From VRUE01 sp963807425 (GTDB lineage Bacteria > Actinomycetota > Thermoleophilia > Solirubrobacterales > 70-9), in the NCBI GenBank assembly GCA_963807425.1, contig CAWEBZ010000005.1, positions 93,289 to 157,288 on the forward strand: 64,000 nt of DNA, in the 5' to 3' direction. Every line of letters starts with the position of its first letter. The first letter of the stretch is position 1. The translations under genes and the position numbers were made by a program. Below the pieces are notes generated by a model. It did no database searches and was not told the DNA's origin. It worked only from the letters and a program-made list of their open reading frames with translations. Of this stretch, positions 17,065 to 26,627 are shown piece after piece.

Positions 17065-17207
17065 CCTTTCCTCGACGACACCATCGACACGAGCTCGAAC
17101 TGACTTGCGAAAAGTTTAGGCATACGGATCATTCGGCCAAATTCACTCTCTTCCCTGCAAATCTGCATTCGGCAGGGTGACGTTCGCTGCGGATATGTTT
17201 TGAGGGG

Positions 17208-17921
17208 ATGCGCTCCAAGGACGATGTCCGCAAGGAGGTCTGGAAGGCGATGGACCGCGAGGGCGTGTCCCGTTTCCCGGGCGCCGAGGGGCGGATCCCG
17301 AACTTCGCCGGAGCAAAGCTTGCGGCCGAGAAGCTCGCTGGGCAGCGGCTCTGGAAGCGGGCGCGGGTGATCAAGGCCAACCCCGACTCCCCCCAGACCT
17401 ACGTGCGCCGCGCCGCGCTGGAGGAAGGAAAGATCGTGATCATGGCCGTGCCGCGGCTGCGCGATCCCCATCCCTTTCGCGTCCTCGACCCGAAGAAGCT
17501 GACCAAAAGCGCGGTCAAGGAGGCGGCGACGATCAAGGGTGCGCTCAAGCACGGCCGGGTGATCGCACTCGACGAGCTGCCCGAGATCGACTTCGTCCTC
17601 TGCGGCTCGGTGGCGGTCAACCTGAGCGGCGCCCGGGTCGGCAAGGGCGGCGGCTACTCCGATCTCGAGTACGGGATCCTGATCGACGCCGGCAAGATCG
17701 ACGACCACACGACCGTTGCGACGACGGTGCACCCGACCCAGGTCCTGCGCCAGCACCTGATGATGACCTCGCATGACCTGCCGGTTGACGTGATCGCGAC
17801 CCCGCGCGCCGTGATCGAGGTCGAGCGCCAGTACGAGCGTCCGCGCGGCATCCTCTGGGACCACCTGCAGCCTCCACAGATCCGCGAGATACCCATACTC
17901 GAACGTATGGGCTATGCCTGA
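17208..17921 (+). CDS. 5-formyltetrahydrofolate cyclo-ligase family protein
   Basis: The 237-residue protein has the 5-FCL/NagB-like fold. It contains VIKANPDSPQTYVRR, IVIMAVPRLRD, and the late signature GARVGKGGGYSDLEYG, which fits the GKGGGYYD-type phosphate and folate loop of the family. It is somewhat longer than classical 5-FCL and may belong to the MTHFSD-like subgroup with uncertain activity. The downstream hydrolase gene overlaps by eight bases, so the two form a coupled pair. Confidence 0.85.
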   Translation: MRSKDDVRKEVWKAMDREGVSRFPGAEGRIPNFAGAKLAAEKLAGQRLWKRARVIKANPDSPQTYVRRAALEEGKIVIMAVPRLRDPHPFRVLDPKKLTKSAVKEAATIKGALKHGRVIALDELPEIDFVLCGSVAVNLSGARVGKGGGYSDLEYGILIDAGKIDDHTTVATTVHPTQVLRQHLMMTSHDLPVDVIATPRAVIEVERQYERPRGILWDHLQPPQIREIPILERMGYA

Positions 17922-18801
17922 CGACTACGGCAACCCGAACCCCGAGTGGTTGGGCATCGACTGGCGACCCCACGTGCACCGGGTCGAGCTCCCAGGGGCC
18001 GAGGTCAACTACGCCGAGGTCGGCGAAGGCGAGCCGATCGTCTTCATCCATGGCATCACGAGTTCCTGGCAGGCCTGGCTGGAGAACCTGCCTCATTTCG
18101 GTCGCACCCACCGCGCGATCGCTCTCGACCTGCCGGGCTTCGGCTCCAGCCCGATGCCCTCCTGGACGATCGACATGCACGCCTACGGTCAGCTCCTGCA
18201 CGACTTCTGCGAGAAGCTCGGCATTGAGCATGGCGCGACCCTGGTCGGCAACTCGATGGGCGGGCTGGTCGCCGCCGAGGCGGTGCTTTCAGCTCCCGAG
18301 CGCTTCGAGCGGCTGGTCTTGGTCTCGGCGGCGGGCTTGATCAATACCTGGCTGCCGCACCAGCGGGGCAAGGCAACCTCGCATGCCTGGAACACCTTCG
18401 GGCGCCCCTTCGGCGCCGCGGCGCGCTTCTTCGTTACCCACTCTCGCGCCCGCTATCTGATGTTCCGCTTCGCCATCCGCCATCCGGGCCGGCTGCGCAA
18501 GGAGCTGCTCTGGGAGCAGATGGCATCGGGGGTGCCCTGCCCGGGCTTCGCCGACGCGCTCGACGCGGTGATCGAATACGACGCCCGCGATCGGCTCGAA
18601 GAGATCGAGATACCGACGATGATCGTCTGGGGCTTCGAGGACTGGGTGATCTCAGCCGCGGCGGCGCTCAGCTACCACCGCCGCATTCCTCACTCCAGGC
18701 TGGAGATCTTCGAGCACACCGGCCACGTGCCGCAGATGGAGCGACCGGCGCGGTTCAACCGGGTGCTCGAGGAGTTCCTCGCCGCGCCCGTCAGCTCGTG
18801 A
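17914..18801 (+). CDS. Alpha/beta-fold hydrolase
   Basis: The 295-residue protein has the alpha/beta-hydrolase motifs: oxyanion region FIHGITSSWQAW, nucleophile elbow LVGNSMGGLVA (Ser), acid in VWGFEDWVIS (Asp), and HTGHVPQMERP (His). It resembles epoxide-hydrolase or C-C-bond hydrolase types, but the substrate cannot be named. Its start overlaps the previous gene by eight bases, and its end overlaps the convergent ilvD gene by eleven. Confidence 0.88.
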   Translation: MPDDYGNPNPEWLGIDWRPHVHRVELPGAEVNYAEVGEGEPIVFIHGITSSWQAWLENLPHFGRTHRAIALDLPGFGSSPMPSWTIDMHAYGQLLHDFCEKLGIEHGATLVGNSMGGLVAAEAVLSAPERFERLVLVSAAGLINTWLPHQRGKATSHAWNTFGRPFGAAARFFVTHSRARYLMFRFAIRHPGRLRKELLWEQMASGVPCPGFADALDAVIEYDARDRLEEIEIPTMIVWGFEDWVISAAAALSYHRRIPHSRLEIFEHTGHVPQMERPARFNRVLEEFLAAPVSS

Positions 18802-20485
18802 CCGCGCCCTGAGAGGCTGAGGAAACCGTCGCCGCATACTTGGCCATCACGCCTTTGCCAAAAGGCGAGGGCGGCGACACGTAGTCGGCAACCCGCCGGG
18901 CGATCTCCTCGTCGGAGAGGGCGACGTCGAGGCGGCGGCCGTCGATGTCGACGGTTATCTCGTCGCCCTCGCGGATCGCCGCGATCGGCCCTCCCTTGGC
19001 GGCCTCTGGGGCGACGTGGCCGATCATCAGGCCGCGGGTGGCGCCGGAGAAGCGCCCGTCGGTGACCATCGCGACGCTCTCCCCTAGTCCCTCGCCGACG
19101 ATCGCGGCGGTGACCTGCAGCATCTCGCGCATGCCGGGGCCCCCTACCGGCCCCTCGTTGCGGATCACGACGACGTCACCGGCCTTGATCTGCTGGTCCT
19201 TGACCGCGCGGAAGCATTCCTCTTCAGACTCGAAGACGCGAGCCGGGCCGGTCTGCTGGGTGCGCTCGGTGCCGGCGAGCTTGACCACCGCCCCGTCAGG
19301 GGCCAGGTTGCCGCTCAGGATCGCTAGCCCGCCTTCGCTCTTCAGCGGGTCATCGATGGGACGCACTACTTCCTGGCCGGGCGCCTCGCTGGCCTCTGCA
19401 GCCACCTCACCGATCGTCTTGCCGGTGACCGTGAGCGCGCCCTCGTGCAGCTTCCCGCCTTCGGCGAGGCGCTTGAGGATCAGCGGCACCCCGCCGGCGG
19501 CATAAAGGTCGGTGGCGACGAACCGACCGCCCGGCTTGAGGTCGGCGAAGAGCGGCGTCGTACGGGAGATGCGCTCGAAGTCGGCCATCGTCAGCTCGAT
19601 CTCGAGCTCGCGCGCAAGGGCGATCAGGTGCAGGACCGCGTTGGTCGATCCCCCCGAGGCGCAGACGCAGGCGATCGCGTTCTCCAGCGAGTTGCGGGTG
19701 ATCACCTTGCTCGGCGTCACGTCGTCGGCCAGCACACCCAGGACGAGCTCGCCGATCCGCTCCGCCACCGTGCCCTTCTCGCTGTCTTCGGCCGGGACCA
19801 TCGCCGAGCCGCCGGCGCTGATCCCCAGTGCCTCAAAAGCGCAGGCCATCGTGTTGGCGGTGAACTGACCGCCGCAGGCGCCGGCGCCGGGGCTGGCGAC
19901 GCCCTCGAGCTCGTTCAGTTCCTCATCGGTCATGTTGCCAGCGCTGTGGGCGCCGATCGCCTCGAAGATGTCGAGGATCGTTACGTCGCGGCCATGCCAG
20001 TGACCGGGGGCGATCGAGCCGCCGTAGAGGACAACCGAGGGGACGTCGAGGCGGGCCAGCGCCATCGCGCAGCCCGGGATCGTCTTGTCACAGGCACAGA
20101 GGGCGACGATCGCGTCGAACTGGTAGCCGCGGGCCATCAGCTCGATCGAGTCGGCGATCACCTCACGGCTGATCAGCGAGGCCTTCATCCCCTGGGTGCC
20201 CATCGTCACGCCGTCGGAGACGGCGACGGTGTTGAACTCCATCGGCGTGCCGCCCGCCGCCCGTACGCCCTCCTTGACGTGCTCGGCAAGCCCGCGCAAG
20301 TGGAAGTTGCACGGCATCGCCTCGGTCCAGGTGTTGGCGATGCCGATCGTCGGCCGGCTCAGCGCCTCGTCGTCGAAGCCGATGCCCTTCAGGTAGGCGC
20401 GCGCGTGGGCTCGGTCGGGACCGTCGAAGACGACGCTGGAGCGAGGACGGGGAAGCTTCGTCGAGGTGGCGCCGTTCGTGCTCAT
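18791..20485 (-). CDS. ilvD: Dihydroxy-acid dehydratase
   Basis: The 564-residue Fe-S enzyme dehydrates 2,3-dihydroxy acids to 2-oxo acids in valine, isoleucine and pantothenate synthesis. Signatures are the cluster-binding CDKTIPGCAMALARLD, GAGACGGQFTANTMACA, and ISGNLAPDGAVVK with GPVGGPGMREML in the C-terminal half. Length fits the family. No other ilv genes are in the window. thiD follows, transcribed in the same direction from 10 bases upstream. Confidence 0.97.
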   Translation of the reverse strand: MSTNGATSTKLPRPRSSVVFDGPDRAHARAYLKGIGFDDEALSRPTIGIANTWTEAMPCNFHLRGLAEHVKEGVRAAGGTPMEFNTVAVSDGVTMGTQGMKASLISREVIADSIELMARGYQFDAIVALCACDKTIPGCAMALARLDVPSVVLYGGSIAPGHWHGRDVTILDIFEAIGAHSAGNMTDEELNELEGVASPGAGACGGQFTANTMACAFEALGISAGGSAMVPAEDSEKGTVAERIGELVLGVLADDVTPSKVITRNSLENAIACVCASGGSTNAVLHLIALARELEIELTMADFERISRTTPLFADLKPGGRFVATDLYAAGGVPLILKRLAEGGKLHEGALTVTGKTIGEVAAEASEAPGQEVVRPIDDPLKSEGGLAILSGNLAPDGAVVKLAGTERTQQTGPARVFESEEECFRAVKDQQIKAGDVVVIRNEGPVGGPGMREMLQVTAAIVGEGLGESVAMVTDGRFSGATRGLMIGHVAPEAAKGGPIAAIREGDEITVDIDGRRLDVALSDEEIARRVADYVSPPSPFGKGVMAKYAATVSSASQGAVTS

Positions 20486-20495
20486 TACCCGAAAT

Positions 20496-21299
<804 letters not shown>

Positions 21300-21308
21300 G
21301 TCCGCAGC

Positions 21309-22424
21309 CTAGATGGCGGGCGCCGTCAGGAGCGTGCGCGAGTAGAGGCCGACGAGCGAACAGGAGACGTAGCCGAGCGCCTCGAGCGCAGCGAGCGCGG
21401 CGGCAGCATCGGCGCCGCTGAGATCGAGCTCGGCGGCGACGGCGTCGCAGGTCTCCTCTCCCCTCTCCACCGCGGCTAGGACGCTCAGCAGCTGTGGCTC
21501 CAGCCGCGGTCCCGCCCGCTCGCTCTTGCGGACCCCGGGCCCGAGCATCGCGTCAAGCACGTCCTGGGCGTCGCGAACCAAGCAGGCACCGCCGGCAAGC
21601 AGGTTGTTCGAGCCGGCCGAGCCGCGCGAGTTGACCGGCCCCGGCACCGCGCCCAGGTCCCGGCCCAGGTCTGCGGCGAGGTCGGCTGTGATCAGCGAGC
21701 CGGAACGCTGGGCCGCCTCGACCACCACGGTCATCCCCGCCAGCGCCGCCATGATCCGGTTGCGGGCGGGGAAGGTCCAGCGCCAGGCGCCGCTGCCGGG
21801 AGGTAGCTCGGAGAGGACCAGGCCGTGCTCGCAGATCTGCCGCCAGAGCGAACGGTGCGCCGCCGGGTAGGCGACGTCGGCGCCGCAGCCGAGCACGGCG
21901 ACCGTTAGCCCCGCCTCGAGCGCGCCCCGATGCGCGCAGGCATCGATCCCGAAGGCAAGCCCGCTGGCGACGATCAGCCCGGCGGCGGCTAGCTCGCGAC
22001 CCAGCCCGCGGGCGACCTCACGGCCATAGGAGCTGGCCCGCCTGGCGCCGACCACGGTCACCACGCCATCGGGCTCGAGCCGGCCGAGCAGAGCGGGATC
22101 GCCCCTGCCGATCAGCGCCCACGGAGCATCGGAGCTGTCGCGGAGCCCCACCGGGTAGAGCGGATCGTGGCGGCAGCAGGCCCAGCACTGCGCGGCGAGC
22201 AGGTCGGCGTTGAGCCGGCGCTCGGAAACAGCTGCGACCTGCGCCAGTACCTGGACCGCGACGTTCGGGGCTGCGACAGCAGCGAGATCCTCGTTTGAAA
22301 GGCGCAGCAATTCAGGCGAGCGCGAGCCCGGAGCGCCGGTCGAGATCTTCTCGATGTAGGGCGCCAGATGGGCGAGCAGGCGCGAACGGCGCAGGCAATC
22401 GGGGCAAGCGCGAGGTTCGGTCAT
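21309..22424 (-). CDS. dprA: DNA-processing protein DprA
   Basis: The 371-residue protein loads RecA on incoming single-stranded DNA during transformation. The Rossmann core is clear: VTVVGARRASSYGREVARGL, IVASGLAFGIDACAHRGAL, WRWTFPARNRIMAALA and AQRSGSLITADLAADLGRD. A C-terminal winged-helix segment follows (ETCDAVAAELDLSGADAAAA). I chose the ATG at 22424, which overlaps the comM stop (ATGA), rather than the far-upstream start that would run inside comM. Confidence 0.95.
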   Translation of the reverse strand: MTEPRACPDCLRRSRLLAHLAPYIEKISTGAPGSRSPELLRLSNEDLAAVAAPNVAVQVLAQVAAVSERRLNADLLAAQCWACCRHDPLYPVGLRDSSDAPWALIGRGDPALLGRLEPDGVVTVVGARRASSYGREVARGLGRELAAAGLIVASGLAFGIDACAHRGALEAGLTVAVLGCGADVAYPAAHRSLWRQICEHGLVLSELPPGSGAWRWTFPARNRIMAALAGMTVVVEAAQRSGSLITADLAADLGRDLGAVPGPVNSRGSAGSNNLLAGGACLVRDAQDVLDAMLGPGVRKSERAGPRLEPQLLSVLAAVERGEETCDAVAAELDLSGADAAAALAALEALGYVSCSLVGLYSRTLLTAPAI

Positions 22425-23914
22425 TGCTCCCTCCGCCGCAACTGCAACGCCTGGGCCATCTGCTCGCGCTCGATCGTTTTCGTCGCGGCTAGGTCGGCGA
22501 TCGTCTGCGCGAGGCGCAGAACCCGGTCGTGGGCACGGCCGCTGAGCCGCTTGCGGGCATAGGACTCGGCAAGGAGAGCTCCGGCCCCCTCGCTGAGCCG
22601 ACGCTCTCGCACCTCCGCGGGCGTCATCTCGGCGTTGCACCTACCTGGACCGAGGCGGCTTTCCTGCCGCTCTCGCGCCGCGCTGACCCGCTCGCGTACG
22701 GCGGCGGAGGCCTCGCCTGGCGGCCCGCCGATCTCCGCCGCGCTTGGCTGGCGAATCGCGGCAAGCACGTCGATGCGATCGGCGAGAGCGCCACTGAGAC
22801 GGGCCTGGTAGTTGCGAACCGCGAGCGGCGCGCAAGCGCACTCGGGATCTGCATCGCCGCGCCCGCAGGGACAGGGGTTGGCGGCTGCGACCAGCATGAA
22901 GCAGCAGGGCAGGCGGCGCCAGGCGCCAGCGCGAGCGATCGAGACGCAGCCCGTCTCCAGCGGGGCCCGCAGCGACTCGAGGGCGTCGCGACGGAACTCG
23001 CAGAGCTCGTCCAGGAAGAGGACGCCCCGGTGGGCAAGGGTCGCCTCGCCGGGTCCGGGCGGATTGCCGCCGCCGATCAGCCCCGCGGGACTGATCGTGT
23101 GGTGCGGAGCGCGAAACGGCCGCCCGGCGGGCGGCTCCCTGTTGAGGCGACCGCAGGCGCTGGCGATCCGCGCCACCTCCAGCGCCTCCTCGGGGGCGAG
23201 TGGCGGCAGGATCGAGGGCAGCCTGCTCGCCGCCAGCGACTTGCCGGCGCCGGGCGGTCCGATCATCAGCAGGCTGTGCCCACCCGCTGCCGCAACCTCG
23301 AGCGCGTAGCGCAGATGACGCTGGCCGCGCAGGTCAGCGAGATCGGGCTCACCGGGAGCCGTGCCAAGCACCAGATCCAGCGGCTGTGGGCGCGGCGGGA
23401 TCCACTCCCCCGCGGCCAGAGCGGGGAGCTGCCCGAGACTCTCGATGCCGATCACCTCGATCCCGCCGGCCAGCGCCGCCTCGGGTCCATTCTGCGCGGG
23501 GACAACGATCGTCTCGGCGCCCCGCTCCCGGGCCGCTTCGGCGATCGCCAGCACACCGGAGATCGAGCAAACCGAGCCGTCGAGGGCAAGCTCGCCGACC
23601 AGTGCCATCCGCGACAGGGCGTCGAGGCTGAGCTGACCGGAAGCGGTCAGCAAGGCGACCGCGATCGCCAGGTCCATCCCGGGCCCGGCCTTGCGCAGGC
23701 TGGCCGGAGCGAGGTTGGCGACGATCCGCTGCAGGGGGAACTCGAAGCCGCAGTTGACCAGTGCCGCCCGCACCCGCTCGCGCGCCTCTCTCACCGCCGC
23801 GTCGGGAAGGCCGACCACCGAGAAGGCGGGTAGGCCGCGGTGGACGTCGACCTCGACCCGGACCGGGCGCGCCGAGATGCCGTCGAGGGTGAAGGTCTGC
23901 GCCGTGGCGAGCAC
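22421..23914 (-). CDS. comM: YifB/ComM family Mg-chelatase-like AAA+ ATPase
   Basis: The 497-residue protein has the N-terminal Lon-like fold (VEVDVHRGLPAFSVVGLPDA) and an AAA+ module with Walker A MIGPPGAGKSLAASRL and Walker B GVLFLDELCEF. A Cys cluster (ANPCPCGRGDADPECAC) is typical of the family. ComM is a helicase that promotes branch migration during natural transformation. Its direct coupling with dprA supports a DNA-uptake or recombination role. Confidence 0.95.
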   Translation of the reverse strand: MLATAQTFTLDGISARPVRVEVDVHRGLPAFSVVGLPDAAVREARERVRAALVNCGFEFPLQRIVANLAPASLRKAGPGMDLAIAVALLTASGQLSLDALSRMALVGELALDGSVCSISGVLAIAEAARERGAETIVVPAQNGPEAALAGGIEVIGIESLGQLPALAAGEWIPPRPQPLDLVLGTAPGEPDLADLRGQRHLRYALEVAAAGGHSLLMIGPPGAGKSLAASRLPSILPPLAPEEALEVARIASACGRLNREPPAGRPFRAPHHTISPAGLIGGGNPPGPGEATLAHRGVLFLDELCEFRRDALESLRAPLETGCVSIARAGAWRRLPCCFMLVAAANPCPCGRGDADPECACAPLAVRNYQARLSGALADRIDVLAAIRQPSAAEIGGPPGEASAAVRERVSAARERQESRLGPGRCNAEMTPAEVRERRLSEGAGALLAESYARKRLSGRAHDRVLRLAQTIADLAATKTIEREQMAQALQLRRREQ

Positions 23915-24020
23915 GGTGGGGACGCTAGGAGGGTGAATCCGACGCGTGGCGCGCCGGATGTCAGGGATTCGTCACGCCTGGAGTGCAACTGGCGCGCCAG
24001 GGCGCCGTAGCGTGGCCTCC

Positions 24021-24398
24021 GTGACCCTGGCACGGCAGCAGATCGGCAAGGCAGCAGAGACCCTGGTCGCCGAACGGCTCACCGTTTCGGGCTGGGAGAT
24101 CGTCGAGCGCAACGCCCGCACCCGCTTCGGCGAGCTCGACATCGTTGCGCTCGACGGTCGAACGCTGGTCTTCGTCGAGGTCAAGGCCGGCCGCCAGGGC
24201 TCGGCCTTCGGACCCGAGCGACCGGTCCTCGCCGTCGACCGCCGCAAGCAGCTGCGCGTCCGCCGCCTAGCCGCCGCCTGGATGGCGGACCGGCGCAATG
24301 CCCCCTACTACGCCGAGATCCGCTTCGACGCCGTCGGCGTCAGCTTCGACCGCCACGACCAGGTGGCCGACGTCGAGCACATCCGCGCGGCGTTCTAG
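24021..24398 (+). CDS. UPF0102 (YraN) nuclease-fold protein
   Basis: The 125-residue protein shows the YraN pattern: IGKAAETLVAERLTVSGWEI, then the nuclease-like core RFGELDIVALDGRTLVFVEVK (Asp, Glu and Lys in the E-x-K type site). This family has a restriction-endonuclease-like fold. Its role is not settled. The GTG at 24021 gives the usual length; an earlier in-frame start at 23946 is possible. The stop overlaps the convergent rnhB stop by four bases. Confidence 0.88.
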   Translation: MTLARQQIGKAAETLVAERLTVSGWEIVERNARTRFGELDIVALDGRTLVFVEVKAGRQGSAFGPERPVLAVDRRKQLRVRRLAAAWMADRRNAPYYAEIRFDAVGVSFDRHDQVADVEHIRAAF

Positions 24399-25078
24399 CC
24401 GGCGAGCTCGAGCTGGCTGTAGGCAACCGACTGGAACGAACGGCGGTGCAGCGGCGAGATCCCGATCCGCTCGATCGCGCTGCGGTGCTCCGGCGTCGAG
24501 TAGCCGACGTGCTCCTCGAAGCCCCAGCCGGGATGGTCGCGGCCGGCACCGTGCATGTAGCGATCGCGGGTGACCTTGGCGAGGATCGAGGCGGCGGCGA
24601 TCGCCGCGCTTGTCCCGTCCCCCTCGATCACGGCCCGGTGCGGGACGGTGCAGTCGCGCAGCGAGAAGCCATCGACCAGGCAGGTCGCGTCCTCACTGGG
24701 CGCCAGCTGCTCGAGCGCGCTGGACAGCGCCTCGATGTTGGTCACGTGCAAGCCACGCTCGTCGATCCCGCGCGGACAGCGGACGACGACGCTAGCCCTC
24801 TCCGCGGCGCGCAGGACGCAGGGGAACAGCTCCTCGCGCCGCTCCGCGTTCATCTGCTTCGAGTCGTGCAGGCCGGCGAGCGCGCGGCGGTCGCTGTGCG
24901 AGAGCGTCTCGTAATCGATCAGCACCGCGGCGGCGACCAGCGGCCCCGCCAGGCAACCCCGCCCCGCCTCGTCGGCACCGGCGACGAGGCGCGTGCCGAG
25001 GCCGCGGTCGAAAGCGAAGAGCCGCCGGGTTCGAGCCAGACGGCGCCGGTGGACCTTGCCACCGGCGCTAGGCCCCAT
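24395..25078 (-). CDS. rnhB: Ribonuclease HII
   Basis: The 227-residue enzyme removes ribonucleotides from RNA-DNA hybrids. Catalytic motifs are VAGADEAGRGCLAGPLVAAA (Asp-Glu), CLVDGFSLRD (Asp), and AAASILAKVTRDRYMH with a later conserved Asp. HPGWGFEEHVGYSTPEHR is the family's C-terminal signature. It starts at the ATG at 25078 and is the last gene of the rplS-side operon. Confidence 0.95.
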   Translation of the reverse strand: MGPSAGGKVHRRRLARTRRLFAFDRGLGTRLVAGADEAGRGCLAGPLVAAAVLIDYETLSHSDRRALAGLHDSKQMNAERREELFPCVLRAAERASVVVRCPRGIDERGLHVTNIEALSSALEQLAPSEDATCLVDGFSLRDCTVPHRAVIEGDGTSAAIAAASILAKVTRDRYMHGAGRDHPGWGFEEHVGYSTPEHRSAIERIGISPLHRRSFQSVAYSQLELAG

Positions 25079-25233
25079 TCGGAACCTCCGCGTGTGCGGC
25101 TGGCGAGCGCCGGACCAAGCGGGGCAAGGACGCAGGGAGGCGCGAATGGCAGCGCCATTCGGCCGACCGAGGACGCCGCACCGCGCCGCGTCCGCCGCCG
25201 CCAGGCGTGCGCGGGGAGGGTTCGGATGGGGCC

Positions 25234-25779
25234 CTAGAAGACGCCGACGCGGTCGGGGGGCCAGTAGGTGGCGAAGGCCTTACCGATGATCCAGTCGCGG
25301 GGGACAGGGCCCCAGAAGCGGCTGTCGTCGCTTTCCCCACGGTTGTCTCCCATCATGAAGTAATGGTCGGGCGGGATGGTGATCGGTTTCGGCAAATTGC
25401 AGGAAGGGGCGCTGCCGCAGGGCCTGGTGTACGGCTCATCGGTCTTCGCGACTCCGTTGACCACTGGATGGCCGTTGCGGACGCTGAGCGTGTCGCCCGG
25501 CCCGGCGACGATCCGCTTGATGAAGTTCTGACTCGACTCGGTTTCCGTCGGTACGCCGCAGGCCTGTTGCGGTGAATGAGGGGCGCCGCATTCGGCTCCG
25601 TTGTCGGCTCCGGTCGGAGGATGGAAGACGACGATGTCGCCGGGGCCCGGATCGGCGAGGTGATAGAGGAAGCGGTTGACCAGCACCCGCTGGCCGACGT
25701 CGAGCGTCGGCTCCATCGACTGTGAGGGGATCTGGTAGGGCTTGATCAGCCAAGCCTGGATCGCCAGCGCAAGCCCCAA
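25234..25779 (-). CDS. lepB: Signal peptidase I (start uncertain)
   Basis: Signal peptidase I cleaves signal peptides at the membrane. The catalytic Ser is in IPSQSMEPTL, the Lys in NFIKRIVAGPGD, and the later box GDNRGESDDSRFWG is complete. The hydrophobic anchor begins upstream of the TTG at 25779: the frame continues as LIELVVIVALALG to the rplS stop without ATG, GTG or TTG. A CTG at 25854 overlaps the rplS TGA and may be the real start, giving 206 residues. The annotated span is the minimal one. Confidence 0.9.
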   Translation of the reverse strand: MGLALAIQAWLIKPYQIPSQSMEPTLDVGQRVLVNRFLYHLADPGPGDIVVFHPPTGADNGAECGAPHSPQQACGVPTETESSQNFIKRIVAGPGDTLSVRNGHPVVNGVAKTDEPYTRPCGSAPSCNLPKPITIPPDHYFMMGDNRGESDDSRFWGPVPRDWIIGKAFATYWPPDRVGVF

Positions 25780-25850
25780 GGCCAGCGCAACGATGACGAC
25801 CAGCTCGATCAGCCCGCCGCCGCGACTCTTCGGCTTCGGGATCGAGGGGC

Positions 25851-26570
25851 TCAGGCCGAGTCCTCGCCGGAATCGCCGGATTTCTTCTCCGTCGATTCGT
25901 CCTCGGCATCCTCAGCCGCGGCGCTGTCCTCGGTCTCCCCTGCCTCGGGCGCCTCGGCGTCCGTGTCTGCCTCCGTCTCAGTCTCCGCCTCAGGGCTCTC
26001 TGGGGCCTCTGCCTCAGGTGCCTCCGCAGTCTCCGCCTCAGGGCTCTCTGTGGCCTCTGCCTCAGGTGCCTCCGTAGCCTCTGCCGCAGCGGCCTCGGTC
26101 TCCTCCCCCGCGTCTGCCCCCGGTGCCTCGACCGCTTCGGCCTCCTCCTGGGTGGCGCCCTCTGCATCCACGGCCGCGGGCTCTGCCGCCGCGGTCGGGG
26201 TCGAGATCAGCTCCTCGTCGATCCCCCAGCGGCGCTCGGCGACCCGGGCCGCCTTGCCGATCCGGCCGCGCAGGTAGTAGAGCTTCGCCCGGCGCACGTC
26301 GCCGCGCGCGGCGATCTCAAGCTTCTCGATCTTCGGCGAGTGCAAGGGGAACGTTCTCTCCACGCCGACCCCAAAGGATTGCTTGCGCACCGTGAAGGTC
26401 TCGCGGACGCCGGAGCCCTGCCGGCGCAGGACGATTCCCTCGAAGACCTGGGTGCGGCGGCGGCTGCCCTCGACGACCTGGAAGTGAACGCGCACGCGGT
26501 CGCCCGGGGCGAAGGACGGCAGTCCTTGCCTCAGTTGGGCCCGCTCGATGCTGTCGATAACGCTGCTCAT
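25851..26570 (-). CDS. rplS: 50S ribosomal protein L19 with long acidic C-terminal tail
   Basis: Residues 1-120 are an ordinary L19, with FAPGDRVRVHFQVVEGSRRR, FEGIVLRRQGSG and KLYYLRGRIGKAARV. L19 lies at the 30S-50S interface. A further ~120 residues follow, almost entirely Glu, Ala, Pro, Thr, Ser and Asp, including two 16-residue near-identical units. Normal bacterial L19 is about 115 residues. The tail should be disordered and strongly negative. The frame is clean to its stop, so it does not look like a frameshift artefact. Confidence 0.93.
   Translation of the reverse strand: MSSVIDSIERAQLRQGLPSFAPGDRVRVHFQVVEGSRRRTQVFEGIVLRRQGSGVRETFTVRKQSFGVGVERTFPLHSPKIEKLEIAARGDVRRAKLYYLRGRIGKAARVAERRWGIDEELISTPTAAAEPAAVDAEGATQEEAEAVEAPGADAGEETEAAAAEATEAPEAEATESPEAETAEAPEAEAPESPEAETETEADTDAEAPEAGETEDSAAAEDAEDESTEKKSGDSGEDSA
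25991..26086 (-). repeat. Two tandem 48-bp units in the rplS tail
   Basis: The 48-base unit at 25991-26038 recurs at 26039-26086 with only a few substitutions. It encodes 16 residues of the type EAPEAEAxESPEAETA. Less regular copies flank it. The repeat is in frame and explains growth of the acidic tail by unit duplication. Confidence 0.8.
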
Positions 26571-26627
26571 TGGCGAAAAAAGACCGCCGGACCCGGAACC
26601 GGGCTCCGCGCGGCCGCCGAATGGTAG

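Noticed and set aside
25940..26100. Tandem repeats considered as a CRISPR array
   Set aside because: Units are contiguous, in frame with rplS and lack unique spacers. They encode an acidic protein repeat.
25436..26167. Arg-rich 243-codon frame overlapping lepB and rplS
   Set aside because: It is the out-of-frame reading of the rplS acidic repeat; the Arg-rich pattern comes from GAG/GCC codons read in another frame.
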